Source: Stomorhina lunata (taxonomy: Eukaryota; Arthropoda; Insecta; Diptera; Rhiniidae). From it: a stretch of DNA of 64,000 nucleotides. A program made the translations under genes and the position numbers. Below the pieces are notes generated by a model that made no database searches, was not told the DNA's origin, and saw only the letters and a list, made by a program, of their open reading frames with translations. How positions within the stretch are numbered: the first letter of the stretch is position 1; the number at the start of each line of letters is the position of its first letter. The DNA lies in NCBI GenBank assembly GCA_933228675.1, contig OW121745.1, forward strand, positions 2,783,989 through 2,847,988, in the 5' to 3' direction. Positions 10,243-20,057 of this stretch are shown in pieces.

Positions 10243-11251
10243 TTGTACTTCAGATTAACGTGGGTACCTGCTATATGAGCCTTACCCCACGGTGATCTAA
10301 GCACCGGGTGAATATTTTAAGTGTTTACCAACACCCCCTTACTTTGAAAAATTGTCATGCATGGTATGTGTGACATGCATGACACTTTGACATTTCAGAG
10401 TACCAATTCGGAAACATGTTGTTTGGACATGATTCCCCCCTTGGTTAGGAGCGGAGAACTATCTAAACTCCTGCCGGTCTATGGGTACGGCACCCGGCTG
10501 CAATGCAACTCCACATTCGAATGAGCGATACAAGCAATGTATCACCCACTCCACCCGCTTTGGGTATTAAACCACAGCCCCCGCGATGCTCCACAAAGGG
10601 GCCAACAACCACTAGTCAGGCTGGAGGTAATATCCAGGGGCTTCCTGACTCCCGCGGTACCAGACAATCTCCGGTGAGATTCATAGCCCTAAAACGACTA
10701 CTAACAGTTGGGCCCCAAACGGCCCAGGGACTGCTGCCCTTAACCCCCAGTATACCAGCTAAGATCTACTAAGAGACATACATAAACAAGACAACACAAA
10801 ACAAGACTCAACAATGAACAGCCGCACTCACGCGCGACACTTTGGTCACAAAGTGACACCGGCAAGGACGGCACGAACAACAGTCAAAACGAACAACAGT
10901 TAACAGGTTACCCTCACGGGTAAACCACAGGTCACAAAGTGACGCAGCAACCAAATCAAAACCATAATCCGAATCATAAACCCTGTGAACGTTCCGAGGC
11001 GGATAAACTGACTAGCTGGAGTCAGTCGCAACAGTCCCCGCTATGACATCTCCCACCTAGTCCTTGAGAGGTCCTAGGTAATCGATGTCTTAGCAGCTGC
11101 AACGACAGACAGAGCCAACACCAGTCACCAAAACGGAATCGACAACAACTACAACAACCAACCCCAAAGACGACTCCTCCAAATGCAGAGCGGGCATTTC
11201 GGCGATATTCGCGATCGACGATTCAGGAATGGCGGTGAGAAGCCACCTCCA
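10243..11251 (-). other. 3' UTR of R1-like A
   Basis: About 1 kb of non-coding, relatively GC-rich sequence following ORF2. The same sequence occurs in the second family A copy (37,298-38,528). It contains two copies of a GGTCACAAAGTGAC motif (10,851-10,864 and 10,930-10,943). In R1-type elements the 3' UTR RNA is what the reverse transcriptase recognises to start target-primed synthesis. A small open frame on the other strand at 10,503-10,772 is not a gene. Confidence 0.7.
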
Positions 11252-14200
11252 CTACTCATGTCTCCGTATCCTCCTATTAAACACTTCACGGGCAAATTGC
11301 CCTAACCTCCCAAGAGTCCGAACGTCCTCTACGACCCTACTAAAATCCCAACCCCCCTCGGTAGGGATAATTCCCATACCACCTAAGTCCCTAACATCAT
11401 CATAGTACTGGCATTCCGTCAGTATATGCCTGACGTTCTCTTGTCCCCTCCCACATCCACAGTCCGGAGTGTCGGACAGGTTTCTCATATGTAAGAACAC
11501 ATTGAGAGAACCATGTCCCGTCAGTATAAAGCCCAAACTCATACCAAAGGCAAAGTCTGGGCGTTCACGTACAAACGTCGCGTCACGTATGAATTTATAC
11601 GTCACCCGCCCTTTGGTACTGTTCGTCCAGCGCGTCTTCCACCTAGAATCAAGCTGCTCTGCTAAAAGCAACTTGATTTCCCTAGCATCCCTATTAGCTA
11701 CATCATCAGCAGAAAGCCAGTCCCGCTCAAGAAGAGGCAACCCTTTCTTGATCTTATAGGTGACCGCACGGCGAATCACCTCTAGATCAAGAGGAGCAGC
11801 ACCCAGCAAGACCTGAAGAGCATCCGTAGAAACAGTCCGACATACTGGCATGCAAGCGAGCATTGCAACTCTCTGGCATGAAAGTACCTTGTCTCTACCT
11901 GTAACAGTCAGAACTGCCTCGTACCATACAGGTGAACCATATGTTGCACAGGCAACAAATAGCCCACCATATATGGTACGCACAGCACGTCTGCTCAGGC
12001 CCCAATCGCTTCTAAGGATCCGCCTGACCATACCCGCAACAGCAGTGAGCTTGTCTTTCGTACGAGAAAGATGAGGTGTGAAACTCATTCTCTCGCCCAT
12101 CGTTATTCCCAGATATTTGACTTCAGTCACATATCTGAGACTAACACCGCCAGATCGAATGGTTGGAGGACGAGTGTGTGATAACCTGCCTTTCAGCAGC
12201 ATTATCGTGGTTTTGTCAAGGGCAACCTCGACACCCACACTCGTACCCCACTCATTTACCATTTGCATGACTTGCTCTCCCCTTCTCTCCAGTTCAATAC
12301 GAGATTGACCTTCGATTAGGATAAGCAAGTCATCCGCATAGGCACACAGCTTGTAAGTTTGTCCGAGACGTGCCAACAGTGGATCCATCATGAGGTTCCA
12401 AATAAATGGGCCACATATGGAACCCTGGGGGCAGCCCCGTACGACATCCTTCCAAACCGTGTCGCTGGCACTGGTAACACAAGCCTTCCTGCCGCTGAAG
12501 TAACTACTCCATAAATGAAGTTCGCGACAGCCAACATTACGAAGCCTGTCGAGAACTCCATCCCACGAGAGATAGTCAAACGCACCCTTAAAATCGACAA
12601 ATAAGCCAAGGACATACTTGCCAGAAGACTCACTAACACAACGCTTAACATGCATCCACGCATCTTCTACGGATCTCCCCTCCCTAAATCCAAACTGGAA
12701 CTCGGAAGGTGTCTCATTGATGTCCTCCTTTAGTCGCGTCACCATTATCCTTTCGAGTACTTTTCCAAGTACTGGAAGGAGACTGATGCCCCGATAAGAG
12801 CGAGGATTACTCCTAACTCTTTCGGGAGACTTCAGAAGAACAACAATTTTGGCACACTTCCAAGCATTAGGAAAATAGCCCTCACTCAGACACTTCCCAA
12901 AGACTGACTCCAAGTATTCAGGTATGACCTTAAAGATGCTTTTACACATCTCTCCAGTCATACCATCAATACCTGGCGATTTCCTGCTTTTAACGCGGCT
13001 AATGCTGTCGGTAATTTCCGATCTTTCCAAGACCGGAGAGTCAATCACCTCCCCAAGGGGTAAGTGGTCGACTGATTCCGCCCTAGGAAAGAAAACCCCC
13101 AACAGTATGTCCATGCATTCTCTCCAAGTAGACAATGTTTCATTGCCCACTTGAAGAGAAGACACATCAGTCCGGTTCTTCTTGCCCCTGCAGATGCGGT
13201 AAACCTCACCCCAGGGGTCATCCCTATTGTCCCGTACGAAACTCCTCCATTCGTCCTCTTTAACCTTACCTATTCTGTCCTTGTACGTCCTTAGGTTGGC
13301 CAAATAAACAGACTTACGCTGGGCCAGATCCTCAGCATTGGCACGTCTGGCTCTCTGGAATTCCTTCCTGAGACGCCTGACGGACCTACGCATCGTATCC
13401 AGCTCGCTAGTCCACCATTTGACCCTACTTGGCCTTAGTCTTCGACTACGACCAAGTACAGCATCATTGACCGTGCAAAGCCACTGATCAATTTTGCTAA
13501 CCTGGTCATCTACCGTCAGTTGCCTAAAGTCTTCTATTGGAAGCATCCATGTTTCCGCCCTAAAAACTTCCTGGTAATAGTCCCAGTTCACATTGTGTAG
13601 ACGCCACCTCCTAGGAGGTAGCACAGTCTGCCCAGTTCGTCTTCGATAAGAGAACACAATCTCAATGAGATTATGGTCACTTATCCCCCAATCGTCACAC
13701 ACCCTCCACCTAAAGTCGAAGGCTGTCATTGCTACCCCATTTGCAGCCGTCACGTCAATGTCACTGACGCCCATAGGACCATCGAAGGTATATAAATCAC
13801 TCGGCTCATTAATAGAGCCGACCCCCATCGCTAACATCCACTCGCTGAGCATCTCACCTCGCATGCGGTTCCGATGTTCGGAAGTATTTCCGGACATCTT
13901 AGAGAACCACATAGGAGAAGATGCATTGGCGTCAAGACCTAGGATAATCGGAATGCTACTCTCTTGGAGTAGCACCGTATCCATATACCTTAGATAAGGT
14001 TCTAAAGGAGCGCCAAACCTACAATAGATACTAGTCAACAGTATCCTCCCGAAACCCCCTTCTACAGAAATGCAGACCCCCCATTGACTAGAACTAATAA
14101 CAGTACTGTTAATGTCACAGTCATCAACAACAATTGCAGAGCCTCCCAAAAGGTCCGTAAATACTCGCATACCCCCCGGTAAACCTCTAACACCACCATG

Positions 14201-14323
14201 CCTGAAACATGGCTCCTGCAATAACGCAAAAGGAGCTCTCCGTCGACGCATCGCCTGCCCAAACTCACAAGTGGCCTCATACGACCTCTGGCAATTAAAT
14301 TGAAGAATTGTTACCTCCTCCAT
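11252..14323 (-). CDS. R1-clade ORF2: endonuclease-reverse transcriptase
   Basis: A 1,023-residue protein, the usual R1 ORF2 length. It carries an N-terminal endonuclease with catalytic-type residues N10 (LQFNCQRS), E37 (LLQEP), Y100, D131/N133 (GLDANAS), D188 (SDIDVT) and S215-D216-H217 (ISDHNLI). The reverse transcriptase follows, with D577 in FVDFKGAFDYLSW, CPQGS at 631-635 and the AYADD box at 661-665. A C-terminal zinc motif has C955, C957, H966 and C971. It nicks target DNA and copies its RNA there. The ATG lies one base after the ORF1 stop (TAAAATG), suggesting translation by termination-reinitiation. All expected catalytic residues are present and there are no stops, so the product is probably functional. 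Confidence 0.93.
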   Translation of the reverse strand: MEEVTILQFNCQRSYEATCEFGQAMRRRRAPFALLQEPCFRHGGVRGLPGGMRVFTDLLGGSAIVVDDCDINSTVISSSQWGVCISVEGGFGRILLTSIYCRFGAPLEPYLRYMDTVLLQESSIPIILGLDANASSPMWFSKMSGNTSEHRNRMRGEMLSEWMLAMGVGSINEPSDLYTFDGPMGVSDIDVTAANGVAMTAFDFRWRVCDDWGISDHNLIEIVFSYRRRTGQTVLPPRRWRLHNVNWDYYQEVFRAETWMLPIEDFRQLTVDDQVSKIDQWLCTVNDAVLGRSRRLRPSRVKWWTSELDTMRRSVRRLRKEFQRARRANAEDLAQRKSVYLANLRTYKDRIGKVKEDEWRSFVRDNRDDPWGEVYRICRGKKNRTDVSSLQVGNETLSTWRECMDILLGVFFPRAESVDHLPLGEVIDSPVLERSEITDSISRVKSRKSPGIDGMTGEMCKSIFKVIPEYLESVFGKCLSEGYFPNAWKCAKIVVLLKSPERVRSNPRSYRGISLLPVLGKVLERIMVTRLKEDINETPSEFQFGFREGRSVEDAWMHVKRCVSESSGKYVLGLFVDFKGAFDYLSWDGVLDRLRNVGCRELHLWSSYFSGRKACVTSASDTVWKDVVRGCPQGSICGPFIWNLMMDPLLARLGQTYKLCAYADDLLILIEGQSRIELERRGEQVMQMVNEWGTSVGVEVALDKTTIMLLKGRLSHTRPPTIRSGGVSLRYVTEVKYLGITMGERMSFTPHLSRTKDKLTAVAGMVRRILRSDWGLSRRAVRTIYGGLFVACATYGSPVWYEAVLTVTGRDKVLSCQRVAMLACMPVCRTVSTDALQVLLGAAPLDLEVIRRAVTYKIKKGLPLLERDWLSADDVANRDAREIKLLLAEQLDSRWKTRWTNSTKGRVTYKFIRDATFVRERPDFAFGMSLGFILTGHGSLNVFLHMRNLSDTPDCGCGRGQENVRHILTECQYYDDVRDLGGMGIIPTEGGWDFSRVVEDVRTLGRLGQFAREVFNRRIRRHE

Positions 14324-14324
14324 T

Positions 14325-15722
14325 TTAATGCCTAGCGTTCACCCTAGCAATCATTGCAGCATACAAAGGGCATGCTGCAGACATCATCAAGTGACCCGAG
14401 GGCAAGCCCTTGAAGTCACAATTCCTGCAACGTAGAGGATTCGGACACCTCGAGGACATATGTCCAGAGGTACCGCATCTTCTACACGTGTCTTCACGCA
14501 TCCTACAGTCACGAACCCGGTGGTCAAACGAAAGGCAGCGGTAGCACGCTGGCACAGCCGAGAGCTCCCTTACAGTGAAGCGGAACCACTTAATGTAGGC
14601 CCCAGCACTAACCAACTGTTCCAACACTTGGTTGGTAACTTCCAGCATGACGTTCACCTGGCCCTTATCAGCAGCGTTCCAAGGTGGAGACACCAAACGA
14701 ACGCTCCTGGTAAACGCCTCAGGAGATATCTTACCCTTAAAATTCAGGTCGTAAAGTTGCGACATGAACTCGTCGGGAGATATCTCCTTGTGAACCCGGT
14801 GTACCGTGACTTTAGGACCGAGCCTATCCGCCACCAAAACCTCCAACCCTACCTCCTCAAACTTCTTGTTGTCAACTATCTTCCTTCTCTCAGCTAAGGA
14901 GGGCGTGCGAATCACGGCACCTCCATCCTTGATGGGTCGCACCTCGTGCACCCTAACACCCAGGGAGGGTCCCACCTCCCCAACCACTTTGTCTACCACC
15001 TCCTTTGAGGTGGTCGGAACTCCCTTACCTTTAACGATCACAGACCACGTTTCCACCGGTTTTGGGATAACCGGTGGAGGTACAACCGGCACCTGAACAT
15101 TTTGCCTGGCAGAAGCAGCAGGAGCAGCAGGCAAAGGCAAACTCTGCCTAACTCCCCCAGCCTCCAGTCGCCCCCTCAACCTCTCGTTGTCACCAACAAT
15201 CCGCATCAGTAGCTCTTCGTACCGGGAAGAGCAGGACATGACCTTCTTGGCCACCTCCGCACTTACCCCATCCGAAAATACCACCTCGAGCAAATCATTG
15301 GTGATCAACTTGAGGTTGCCCACCATATCTTCCTCACCGCGACCTCCAACAAAACTCGGCATGGCCGAAGTAGCCACAGCCCTCTTTTTGGGGCGTGATT
15401 TTCGCCCCTCACTGCCTGCGCTTTCCTCCATCATTCTTTCCACCTGCCCACGAGGAAGTGGGATAGATGGAATCGCGAATCCCATAGCGCCAGCAACAGA
15501 ATCTTCCTTCTCGACCACCTTAGCAGCACGCTTTGCCTGCGGGGTACCTGGCTTGTACCTCTTCCTCCCATCAATTAAACCTTCCTCCGTACTAGACAGC
15601 TCAGACTCTGAGTGCCTCACCTTCGAGACACCCATCGGAGGCACTTTCCTGACGTCATCCGTTGTGACGTCGGACGCGTCCCCCCTCGGCCTGGTTTTGG
15701 CGCCACCCTTAACCGGCGGCAT
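14325..15722 (-). CDS. R1-clade ORF1: gag-like RNA-binding protein
   Basis: A 465-residue protein starting MPPVKGGAKTRPRG. The first half is charged and Pro/Ala-rich with basic clusters. The middle resembles the conserved ORF1 domain shared with family B (IRTPSLAERRKIVDN against IRTPSMAEREKLTTN). The C-terminus has three zinc knuckles: C393-C396-H401-C406, C413-C416-H421-C426 and C432-C435-H444 or H452-C451 as an irregular third. It should coat the element RNA to form the ribonucleoprotein. It is uninterrupted and ends TAA one base before the ORF2 ATG. Confidence 0.9.
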   Translation of the reverse strand: MPPVKGGAKTRPRGDASDVTTDDVRKVPPMGVSKVRHSESELSSTEEGLIDGRKRYKPGTPQAKRAAKVVEKEDSVAGAMGFAIPSIPLPRGQVERMMEESAGSEGRKSRPKKRAVATSAMPSFVGGRGEEDMVGNLKLITNDLLEVVFSDGVSAEVAKKVMSCSSRYEELLMRIVGDNERLRGRLEAGGVRQSLPLPAAPAASARQNVQVPVVPPPVIPKPVETWSVIVKGKGVPTTSKEVVDKVVGEVGPSLGVRVHEVRPIKDGGAVIRTPSLAERRKIVDNKKFEEVGLEVLVADRLGPKVTVHRVHKEISPDEFMSQLYDLNFKGKISPEAFTRSVRLVSPPWNAADKGQVNVMLEVTNQVLEQLVSAGAYIKWFRFTVRELSAVPACYRCLSFDHRVRDCRMREDTCRRCGTSGHMSSRCPNPLRCRNCDFKGLPSGHLMMSAACPLYAAMIARVNARH

Positions 15723-16530
15723 ACCGACCGACTATTAACCTGCAGATTTTAAAATCTATGGAAATTGCAATTCCACCTAGCCACTCCACAAATTACCCCA
15801 GACAAAAACCGATAACAGATTATCCAAGTCACACTTTAGTCGAGACACCAACCCGGAAGTACTGCCTTACCGACCCACTTCCGGTTTAAAATACAAACCG
15901 GAAGTACTGCCTTACCGACACACTTCCGCCGGAAGTACTGCCTTACCGACCGGAAGTACTGCCTTATCGACCCAACTTCCGGTTTAAGACGCGAACCGGA
16001 AGTAACTGCCTTACCGACAAAACTGCCGTACCGACACAACTTCCGATCCTAGACACAAACCGGACGCGCTGCCTTACCGCTGCACTTCCTAGTGGAGTCA
16101 CGAACCAAAATATACTTTATCGACTTACCTGTTTTCGGCTTCTCTGGCAAGCTCACACCCGCAGTCGTCACACTGGCAACCTCACACAAAGCGAGCCGGC
16201 AGCGAACAAAAACACACACGAGCAGAGACCAACAACAAAAACAATAAACACACGCACAAGCACGCCTGTTTATTTTTTAAAAATTATGTCCAAAATTGTA
16301 TCCAAGGATATCTAAGGAATCCTTGGACCGATTTACGAGATTTTTACACCTTTGGAATCCGCACTTTCCAAGGTCAACAACGGTATAAATTTCAAAGTCC
16401 TGTCTTTATATTACACCACCGAAAATCAACGTTAAAGTCACCGAAAAAACACTCCGAAAAAATACTTTAAAAACACTATGCGCGACAGCAAAAAACACGT
16501 CTTTACTCCACCAGACACACAGCAAAAGTG
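15723..16530 (-). promoter_or_regulatory. 5' UTR/promoter region of R1-like A with tandem repeats
   Basis: 808 bp upstream of ORF1. The segment 15,840-16,075 holds at least six copies of a GGAAGTACTGCCTTACCGAC motif (plus-strand reading) with variants, interspersed with ACTTCCGGTTTAA-like sequence. The element's transcribed start should be near 16,530 (CACTTTTGCTGTGTG on the minus strand), just inside the target duplication. Non-LTR elements carry internal promoters here. No TATA box is needed or evident. The repeats are discussed under findings. Confidence 0.6.
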
Positions 16531-16544
16531 AAGGTGGATGATAT
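16531..16544. repeat. target-site duplication, right copy (R1-like A)
   Basis: AAGGTGGATGATAT, identical to 10,229-10,242. It is part of family B ORF1, which resumes at 16,545. Confidence 0.9.
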
Positions 16545-16566
16545 GGAAGAAACCTCTAGCAGTGAA

Positions 16567-18314
16567 GTTGCTAAGGCCATCCGTACAGCTAAGCCTTCAA
16601 AGGCAATTGGCCCTGACGGAATTTCCATGCTGATGCTTAAACACCTAGGCGAGTGGGGAGTCGAGTTTTTGACAGGTGTCATAAATCTATCTATGACCAG
16701 CCTCACTATACCCGATGTCTGGAAAGTGGGTAGAGTGATCGCGATATTAAAACCTGGGAAACCCGCGAATGAGGTTTCATCGTATAGACCGATATCCCTC
16801 CTGTCACCAGTCGCGAAAACACTCGAGGCTCTACTCCTCCCCCAGCTGACCAGCCAACTTCCAGCAGCTCGCCACCAGCATGGATTCCGCAAAATGCACA
16901 GCATTAACAGCCATAACCACTCAAATCGCACAAGGCTTAAACCAGCAGAGGCCTTGTGAAAGAACGGTCCTTGTGGCGCTTGACTTGTCAAAAGCCTTTG
17001 ACACAGTAAGCCATGCCACCCTCTTCCAGGACATCCTGATGTCCACAATGCCAACAAATTTGAAAAGATGGATTGTAAATTATCTGAGTGGACGTCAGTC
17101 GTTTGTAGAATTTAGAGACCAGCGCTCAAAACACCGTAGAGTCAAACAGGGAGTTCCTCAGGGCGGAGTCCTGTCGCCACTCCTGTTTAACCTCTACCTC
17201 TCTAAACTCCCAGCTCAACCGCAAGGCGTTGAAGTGATATCATATGCAGACGACTGCACGATAATGGCAACCGGCCATAATGTGGAAGACCTATGCGGTA
17301 AGGTGAATCGTTATCTCTGTGCCATCCACAACTTCTTCACTGAACGTAACCTGAAGATACAACCAACCAAATCCTCAGCGACCCTATTTACCACCTAAAC
17401 AAAAGAAGTAAGCATACAACTTGGCGTCGAGATCGATGGTGTACCACTTCCGACAGTGAACCACCCGAAAATCTTGGGAGTCACACTCGACAGCCTTTTT
17501 ACTTCGTCAGCACATGCCACAACTGTCGCGCATAAATTGCGATGTAGAAACAAGGTCCTTAAAGCACTAGCCGGCAGTACTTGGGGAATGGACAAAGAAA
17601 CCTTGCTGTCTACCTATAAAGCGATTGGTCGGTCAGTGGCAAATTATGCTGCTCCAGTATGGTCAGCGTCGCTAAGTGATACTCAGTGGAGAAATATTCA
17701 ATGCTGCCAAAATGCAGCCCTAAGAACTATTACAGGCTGCCAAGGAAACAAAGATCCTTCCAGTAAAGGAACACAACATTATGCTATCTCAGCAGTTCCT
17801 TTTGGGATGTCATCGGAGAAATCATCCAAACTTTAACATCACACAGTTGGCATCTTCCCCGAGGCATGTCAGGAAAGATCTTCGCGTGTATGAGGATAGC
17901 ATACGAAGATATGTACCTGATCCTTTAGATCATACCTCGTACCTGGCAGCATTAAACAACATTCATAAAGACGCCACCAACTCCGCGATTTCAGGTTATC
18001 GCATGAATGTTGTATTAGGAGGGGGCCCACCGCCCATAGCAGAAGAAAAAAAGAACCTGCCGCGGAAAACAAGAGTCGTTCTGGCTCAACTGAGATCGGG
18101 ATGGAGCAATAGATTAAATATCTTTTGGTCCCGCATAGACCGTGCCGTCCCTAACATATGGCCAGCTTGTGGTCAGGGTCCTCATGATACCCCCCACATT
18201 TTCAACTGTACCGCCAACCCTACTTCACTTAGTCCTGAGGATTTGTGGACTCATCCAGTTGAAGTAGCACAATTTCTTGGCCTTGATCTCCAAAAACAAA
18301 ATTATAAAATTGTA
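16567..18314 (+). pseudogene. jockey-like reverse transcriptase
   Basis: The frame carries SKAIGPDGISMLMLKHLG, SYRPISLLSPVAKTLE and QHGFR. It then shifts by one base near 16,895 and continues with LVALDLSKAFDTVSH, GVPQGGVLSPLLFNLY and the catalytic SYADDCTIM. A TAA at 17,396-17,398 interrupts the frame. The same frame resumes with PKILGVTLDS and YAAPVWSAS, and a second shift occurs near 17,755. The C-terminus (PRKTRVVLAQLRSGW, then ACGQGPHDTPHIFNCTANP) is a typical jockey-clade tail with a Cys-His cluster. Catalytic aspartates remain, but one stop and two shifts make it non-functional. Confidence 0.85.
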
Positions 18315-18343
18315 AATGTTAGAGCTGTTACAACAACAACAAC
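16567..18343 (+). mobile_element. jockey-like non-LTR element 1, 5'-truncated
   Basis: Bounded by a 9-bp duplication AGCAGTGAA (16,558-16,566 and 18,344-18,352). The related unoccupied sequence in the family B minus-strand copy is at about 36,429-36,437. The element starts inside the pre-RT region, so the endonuclease and ORF1 were never copied, as is usual for incomplete target-primed reverse transcription. The 3' end is a run of CAA repeats after GTTA. It interrupts family B ORF1 only 22 bp beyond the R1-like A insertion. Confidence 0.85.
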
Positions 18344-18352
18344 AGCAGTGAA

Positions 18353-19230
18353 TCGATTCTGAACTCTATTGAGGGAGATGATGCCAAAGTAGCTGTTGAT
18401 TCTGGCGTTTCAGCCGCAGTTGCAGCTGGTTTTGGATTCAATTTTAAGACGATTGACGATAAGCCTAAGGCGGTCTTAGGCTATATGAAGAGTGTGGCTG
18501 CCAAAATGCTGGATGTGGTCATGGTAGATGATGTGCCTACGAATTTCGCTCGTGCGGCTTGGGAGACTTCAAGCCGTTACGAGGAAATTATAATGAATTT
18601 GGTAGCCGAAAATGAGAAATAGCGGGGAAAGCCGGAGGTTTATGAGAAGATAGGGATGAGTGGCAAATTGGCATCCAGGGCGCCGACTTTAAATTCTGTT
18701 GGAGTAAAGGAAGTTACTGGGGTGTCCTTGCCGCCGCCTACTGTTGCCATGATGCCGTCTACCGTCGGCATGATGCCAACTGCTGCCTGTCAAGGTGCTG
18801 ACGCCTTCATTTTTTCCGGTGACAGCTATTCCCAAGCCGATAGAGGCTTGGTCGGTTGTCGTGAAAGGAAAGCGGAAAGCTGCTACTTCCAAGGAAATGA
18901 TGGAAAAGGTAGTGACGGAGGTTGGCCCAACACTAGGAGTGCGTACATGAGATGCGGCCCATTAAGTCCGGAGGAGCGGTAATTAGAACACCATCTATGG
19001 CGGAACGTGAGAAGCTGACTACGAATGCCAAGTTTAGCGAGGTAGGGCTTGAGGTGTCAACTAATGACAAACTTGGATCGAAAGTGGTAGTGCAGAGAGT
19101 GCACCCGGAGATTACTCCGGACGAGTTTATGGAGGAGCTGTAATCGTGGAATTTTAAGGATACTATGACTCCTGAGGATTTCAGGAAAAAGGTGCGTCTG
19201 GTAACTGGACCAGGAAACCGGCTGGTACAT
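18353..19230 (+). pseudogene. R1-like family B ORF1, main part
   Basis: Translates in pieces to sequence matching the minus-strand copy: AAGFGFNF, DDKPK and LGYMKSVAAKM, then KLGMSGK-like and VVVKGKAA-like regions, and IRTPSMAEREKLTTNAKFSE at about 18,980-19,045. A stop interrupts it at 19,141 (TAA after MEEL), and the following WNFKDTMTPEDFRKKVRLVTG reads on. Homology ends near 19,230, so the zinc-knuckle C-terminus and all of ORF2 are lost. Several small indels break the frame. Confidence 0.7.
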
Positions 19231-19613
19231 ATCTAATGTAACTGTTTGCTAAAAAAAAGTCGTAAAAAAATTTAAGTAAATACATGCATTGCAACAACAA
19301 CAATAAAAAAAATATACTCAATTTAACAGGCGTCAAATATATGTTTGTGCGATGAGTAAAAATAACACCAAATGTTCATATTTAGTTCAGTTGTTAAAAA
19401 AAAGAAAAATTATATGCATTAGTTGTCGTATATTAAAAAAATGTCTGGAAAAGTAATTTCAAAATGCGTTATACAATAAGCGTATTTCCGTCACTATAAG
19501 CGTAACTCCGCCAGGGAAATCGCTAAAATGTTCTTTCGTATGGTTAGGACATCATATCCCGTGTTGAAAATGAAGGAATATTGGAATTAAAAGGGTAACC
19601 ATGCAGCCCAAAA
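19231..19613. other. AT-rich interval, no gene seen
   Basis: About 380 bp after family B homology ends. It holds no recognisable coding sequence or repeat boundary. Confidence 0.4.
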
Positions 19614-20057
19614 TAAAATACAATACGAATTAAAAGTAAAATTATTAAAACCGTCTGGTAAAAGGGGCACCCCAGCACTACAGTGGCTAGGAAAAGTATA
19701 CTGCTCACAACGTAAAATATAAAAAATCACTTTAAGTTTGCTACAGGGCACTTAAATCGGCTTCCAAACTTTTGGGGATCCATCATGATAATACGTCATT
19801 TTAGCATGACTAGAGAAAAAAATTTACCTTCTAAGTGCGAAATAGAAAGCATGAAGTGATTTAAATATTTTATGTTGAAAGAAGTAGATTTTTCCTAGCC
19901 ACTGTAGGTGAATACCTCGGTTTTACCTATACATTTCGGATTACTCCTTGGGATACACTTAGCCCATGACCATTTTTCACTTCGGACTTAAGACCCTAGT
20001 GCTGGAGTGCCGTTTTTCCTAGAAGGTTTTAATAACTTTACTTTAAATTTGTATTTT
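19614..20057. mobile_element. foldback/MITE-like element with nested element
   Basis: The left arm (19,614-19,680) and right arm (about 19,985-20,057) are inverted relatives. Both carry AAAGTAAARTTATTAAAACC, GGCACYCCAGCACT and an AAAATACAA end. A second small element sits between them at 19,681-19,904. No coding capacity. Confidence 0.65.
19681..19904. mobile_element. Tc1/mariner-type MITE, 224 bp
   Basis: The ends read CAGTGGCTAGGAAAA and, inverted, TTTTCCTAGCCACTG, flanked by TA on both sides (19,679-19,680 and 19,905-19,906). CAGTG ends and TA duplication fit Tc1-type elements. It inserted into the outer foldback element. Confidence 0.8.

Larger units (their letters stand above)
10243..16530 (-). 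mobile_element. full-length R1-clade non-LTR retrotransposon (family A)
   Basis: A 6,288-bp insertion bounded by an exact 14-bp duplication, AAGGTGGATGATAT at 10,229-10,242 and 16,531-16,544. It inserted into ORF1 of a family B element. On the minus strand the order is 5' UTR, ORF1 (465 codons), one base, ORF2 (1,023 codons), and a 1-kb 3' UTR without a poly(A) tail. R1 elements of insects use 14-bp target duplications and lack poly(A), which agrees. Both frames are uninterrupted, so it may be recently active. The target here is another element, not 28S rDNA. Confidence 0.9.
7793..19230 (+). mobile_element. R1-like family B non-LTR element, copy 1 (interrupted)
   Basis: Segments 7,793-8,116, 9,904-10,242, 16,545-16,566 and 18,353-19,230 match, in order, the minus-strand copy at 33,580-37,297: 5' UTR, then ORF1. 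Three insertions separate them: a hAT at 8,117, R1-like A at 10,243 and a jockey-like element at 16,567. ORF2 is missing because homology stops at about 19,230. The family is R1-clade by its ORF2 in the minus-strand copy. The 5' UTR ends in a long leader, and ORF1 lacks the ATG found in the other copy. Confidence 0.75.

Noticed and set aside
10200..10260. 28S rDNA flank expected for R1
   Set aside because: The flanks are family B ORF1 coding sequence on both sides. No rDNA is recognised.
10503..10772. 89-codon plus-strand frame
   Set aside because: Lies antisense in the 3' UTR of R1-like A. Proline-rich by composition, with no domain.
11469..15738. Several plus-strand frames of 60-180 codons
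   Set aside because: All are antisense to the intact R1-like ORF1 and ORF2.
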